Positions 34,844-36,112 of a stretch of 36,112 nt of DNA are shown here, piece by piece. The stretch covers positions 1-36,112 of the forward strand of contig NZ_JAAVXB010000019.1 of the NCBI RefSeq assembly GCF_012241385.1, written 5' to 3'. A program made the position numbers and the translations under genes. The first letter of the stretch is position 1, and each line of letters starts with the position of its first letter. The notes under the pieces are model-generated. The model saw only the letters and a program-made list of their open reading frames with translations. It was not told where the DNA came from and did no database searches. Source of the DNA: Solimonas marina. Lineage in GTDB: Bacteria > Pseudomonadota > Gammaproteobacteria > Nevskiales > Nevskiaceae.

Positions 34844-36040
34844 ATGAGTTTGATGTCATCCACTGCCCGTATTCTGCCCGTCCTGCTGGCCGGCGGCTCC
34901 GGCACCCGCCTCTGGCCACAGTCCCGTGAGCAGTATCCGAAACAGTTTCTGAGCCTGATCGATGACAAATCGTTGCTGCAAAATACGGCGCTGCGTGCCG
35001 CTCGAATTCCCGGGGCATTACCGCCGCTTGTAATTTGCGGCGATCAACACCGCTTCATTGCCGCTGAGCAATTACGCCAAATCGGCATCAAGGACGCCAC
35101 GATTCTGCTAGAACCGGCGGGCCGTAATACCGCGCCGGCTGCGGGCGTTGCTGCTGAGTTTGCCAAAGCAAAGTACGGGGACGACACCCTCGTCTTCTTG
35201 ATGGCGGCCGATCACGCCGTCAAAGATATCGAGGCTTTTGTACAGACGGTGGTGACAGCCTCTGCTGCCGCCAGCCTGGGCCGGATTGTCACCTTCGGCA
35301 TTGTCCCGACTCGAGCTGAAACCGGTTACGGCTATCTAAAGCGCGGCGATGTACTCGCCAACGGCGCCCATCAAGTCGCAAAGTTCATCGAAAAGCCTAA
35401 CCTTGATACGGCTGAGAAGTTCCTGAGCGACGGAGGCTATCTCTGGAATGGCGGTCTTTTCTTGTTCCGAACCGCAACATTCCTGAACGAGCTACAGCAG
35501 TTCGAACCCGAGATGGCAAAGCTCACGGCACAAGCGTACGCCGCCGGTCAACACGATCTCGACTTCGTCCGCCTTGATGCGAAAGCCTTCGAGCAGTGCC
35601 GCAACGATTCAATCGATTACGCCGTGATGGAAAAAACCAGCCTCGCCGCCCTCGTGCCGCTGGACGCGGGCTGGGACGATGTTGGGAGCTGGGAGTACCT
35701 CGGTACGCTGCCTCCTACCGACGAAGACGGCAATGTTGCGCGAGGTGACGTCATTCTCGAAGACGCGCACAACAATCTTATCAGCGCCCATTCGCGACTC
35801 GTCAGCTTGATCGGCGTCGATAATCATGTGGTCGTCGAAACCGACGACGCAGTCATGATCGCCCCAAGGAATCGCACGCAAGACGTCAAAAAAATCGTCC
35901 AGAAGCTGAAAAGCTCTGGGCGTACAGAGGCACAAAATCACCCGCGCGTTTATCGCCCCTGGGGCTGGTATGAAACCATCGCCTTGGCCGGTCGTTTCCA
36001 GGTCAAGCGCATCATGGTCAAGCCCGGAGAGAAGCCTTAG
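34844..36040 (+). CDS. manC: Mannose-1-phosphate guanylyltransferase, C-terminally truncated
   Basis: ManC makes GDP-mannose from mannose-1-phosphate and GTP. The nucleotidyltransferase domain is complete: LLAGGSGTRLWPQSRE (14-29) with YPKQF, AADHAV, FIEKPNLDTA, LWNGGLFLF and GWDDVGSW. Family members of this type are about 470-480 residues and end in a cupin (phosphomannose isomerase) domain. Here the cupin has only begun (RVYRPWGWYETI, RFQVKRIMVKPGEK) when the frame ends at residue 398 with Pro-stop. The normal continuation (KLSLQMHHHR-like) is absent, and transposon-like sequence follows. The transferase may still work, while isomerase activity, if the intact protein had it, is lost. GGAG six bases before the ATG supports the start. 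Confidence 0.88.
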   Translation: MSLMSSTARILPVLLAGGSGTRLWPQSREQYPKQFLSLIDDKSLLQNTALRAARIPGALPPLVICGDQHRFIAAEQLRQIGIKDATILLEPAGRNTAPAAGVAAEFAKAKYGDDTLVFLMAADHAVKDIEAFVQTVVTASAAASLGRIVTFGIVPTRAETGYGYLKRGDVLANGAHQVAKFIEKPNLDTAEKFLSDGGYLWNGGLFLFRTATFLNELQQFEPEMAKLTAQAYAAGQHDLDFVRLDAKAFEQCRNDSIDYAVMEKTSLAALVPLDAGWDDVGSWEYLGTLPPTDEDGNVARGDVILEDAHNNLISAHSRLVSLIGVDNHVVVETDDAVMIAPRNRTQDVKKIVQKLKSSGRTEAQNHPRVYRPWGWYETIALAGRFQVKRIMVKPGEKP

Positions 36041-36112
36041 CCTCAACCATCAAGTGCAACACCCGCAGTCAGATAAGGTGTTGCGATGGGCGAAATTTAC
36101 AAGCACTTGAGT
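36036..36112 (+). mobile_element. Left end of a probable IS30-family insertion
   Basis: The manC reading frame loses homology at about 36036-36038. The remaining 77 bases hold a perfect eight-base inverted repeat GCAACACC / GGTGTTGC (36056-36063, 36077-36084) and then the start of a reading frame resembling IS30 transposases. The element continues past the window, so its other end and target duplication cannot be seen. Confidence 0.6.
36086..36112 (+). CDS. Start of a probable IS30-family transposase (partial)
   Basis: Only nine codons are in the window, reading MGEIYKHLS. IS30-family transposases often begin with a similar MGxxYxHLS/T stretch followed by LEER. This, plus its position just after the broken manC frame, is the only evidence. 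Confidence 0.5.

Overview
The window is a GC-rich chromosomal segment of a gammaproteobacterium. Two blocks point to this group: pyrB followed by a metal-ligand-less dihydroorotase homologue (pyrC', as in Pseudomonas and relatives), and a run that keeps the order of the E. coli/Pseudomonas isc-to-der region (suhB, trmJ, isc genes, ndk, rlmN, pilF, rodZ, ispG, hisS, yfgM, bamB, der). The H-NS type, PilH/PilJ and the repeat load would fit a Xanthomonadales/Nevskiales-like lineage, but that placement is inference.

Layout. 1-870: three tandem units of a palindromic repeat. 944-3294: pyrB-pyrC'. 3386-5950: pilH and pilJ, twitching chemosensory genes without the rest of the cluster. 6185-7837: pckA between two clear terminators. 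7956-10594: an FAH-family hydrolase, a DUF502 membrane protein and an MFS transporter. 10687-11096: second block of the same repeat family. 11115-20562 (minus strand): der, bamB, yfgM, hisS, ispG, rodZ, pilF, rlmN, ndk. 20841-21425: third block of this repeat family. 21459-24485 (minus): a compact isc operon, nifS-like, iscS, divergent iscU-like, iscA, joined by three ATGA overlaps and lacking iscR, hscB, hscA and fdx. 24577-26457 (minus): galE and trmJ. 27300-30508 (plus): suhB, then a DUF47 gene and pit behind a PHO-box-like site. 31170-32399 (minus): Fic protein. 32933-33238 (minus): H-NS-like protein. 33412-36040 (plus): manB and manC, with manC cut off in its C-terminal cupin domain by what looks like the left end of an IS30-family element that runs out of the window.

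Functions include pyrimidine synthesis, gluconeogenesis, Fe-S cluster assembly, isoprenoid precursor synthesis (IspG is itself an Fe-S enzyme), tRNA/rRNA modification and charging, outer-membrane assembly, type IV pili, phosphate uptake and GDP-mannose supply for surface polysaccharide.

The most unusual content is the intergenic DNA. Two separate repeat families, one in the left 21.4 kb and the other from 26.7 to 32.8 kb, share one design: a conserved outer frame around a short hairpin whose stem sequence changes while pairing is kept, with elements arranged in facing pairs. Other points of interest are the remodelled isc operon with a scaffold protein lacking one cluster-ligand cysteine, a duplicated rlmN 3' end in front of pilF, and a twice-repeated 34-codon unit inserted between yfgM and bamB that keeps ATGA coupling at both ends. 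No tRNA, rRNA or CRISPR array was seen. I found no convincing new multi-gene defence or mobile system.
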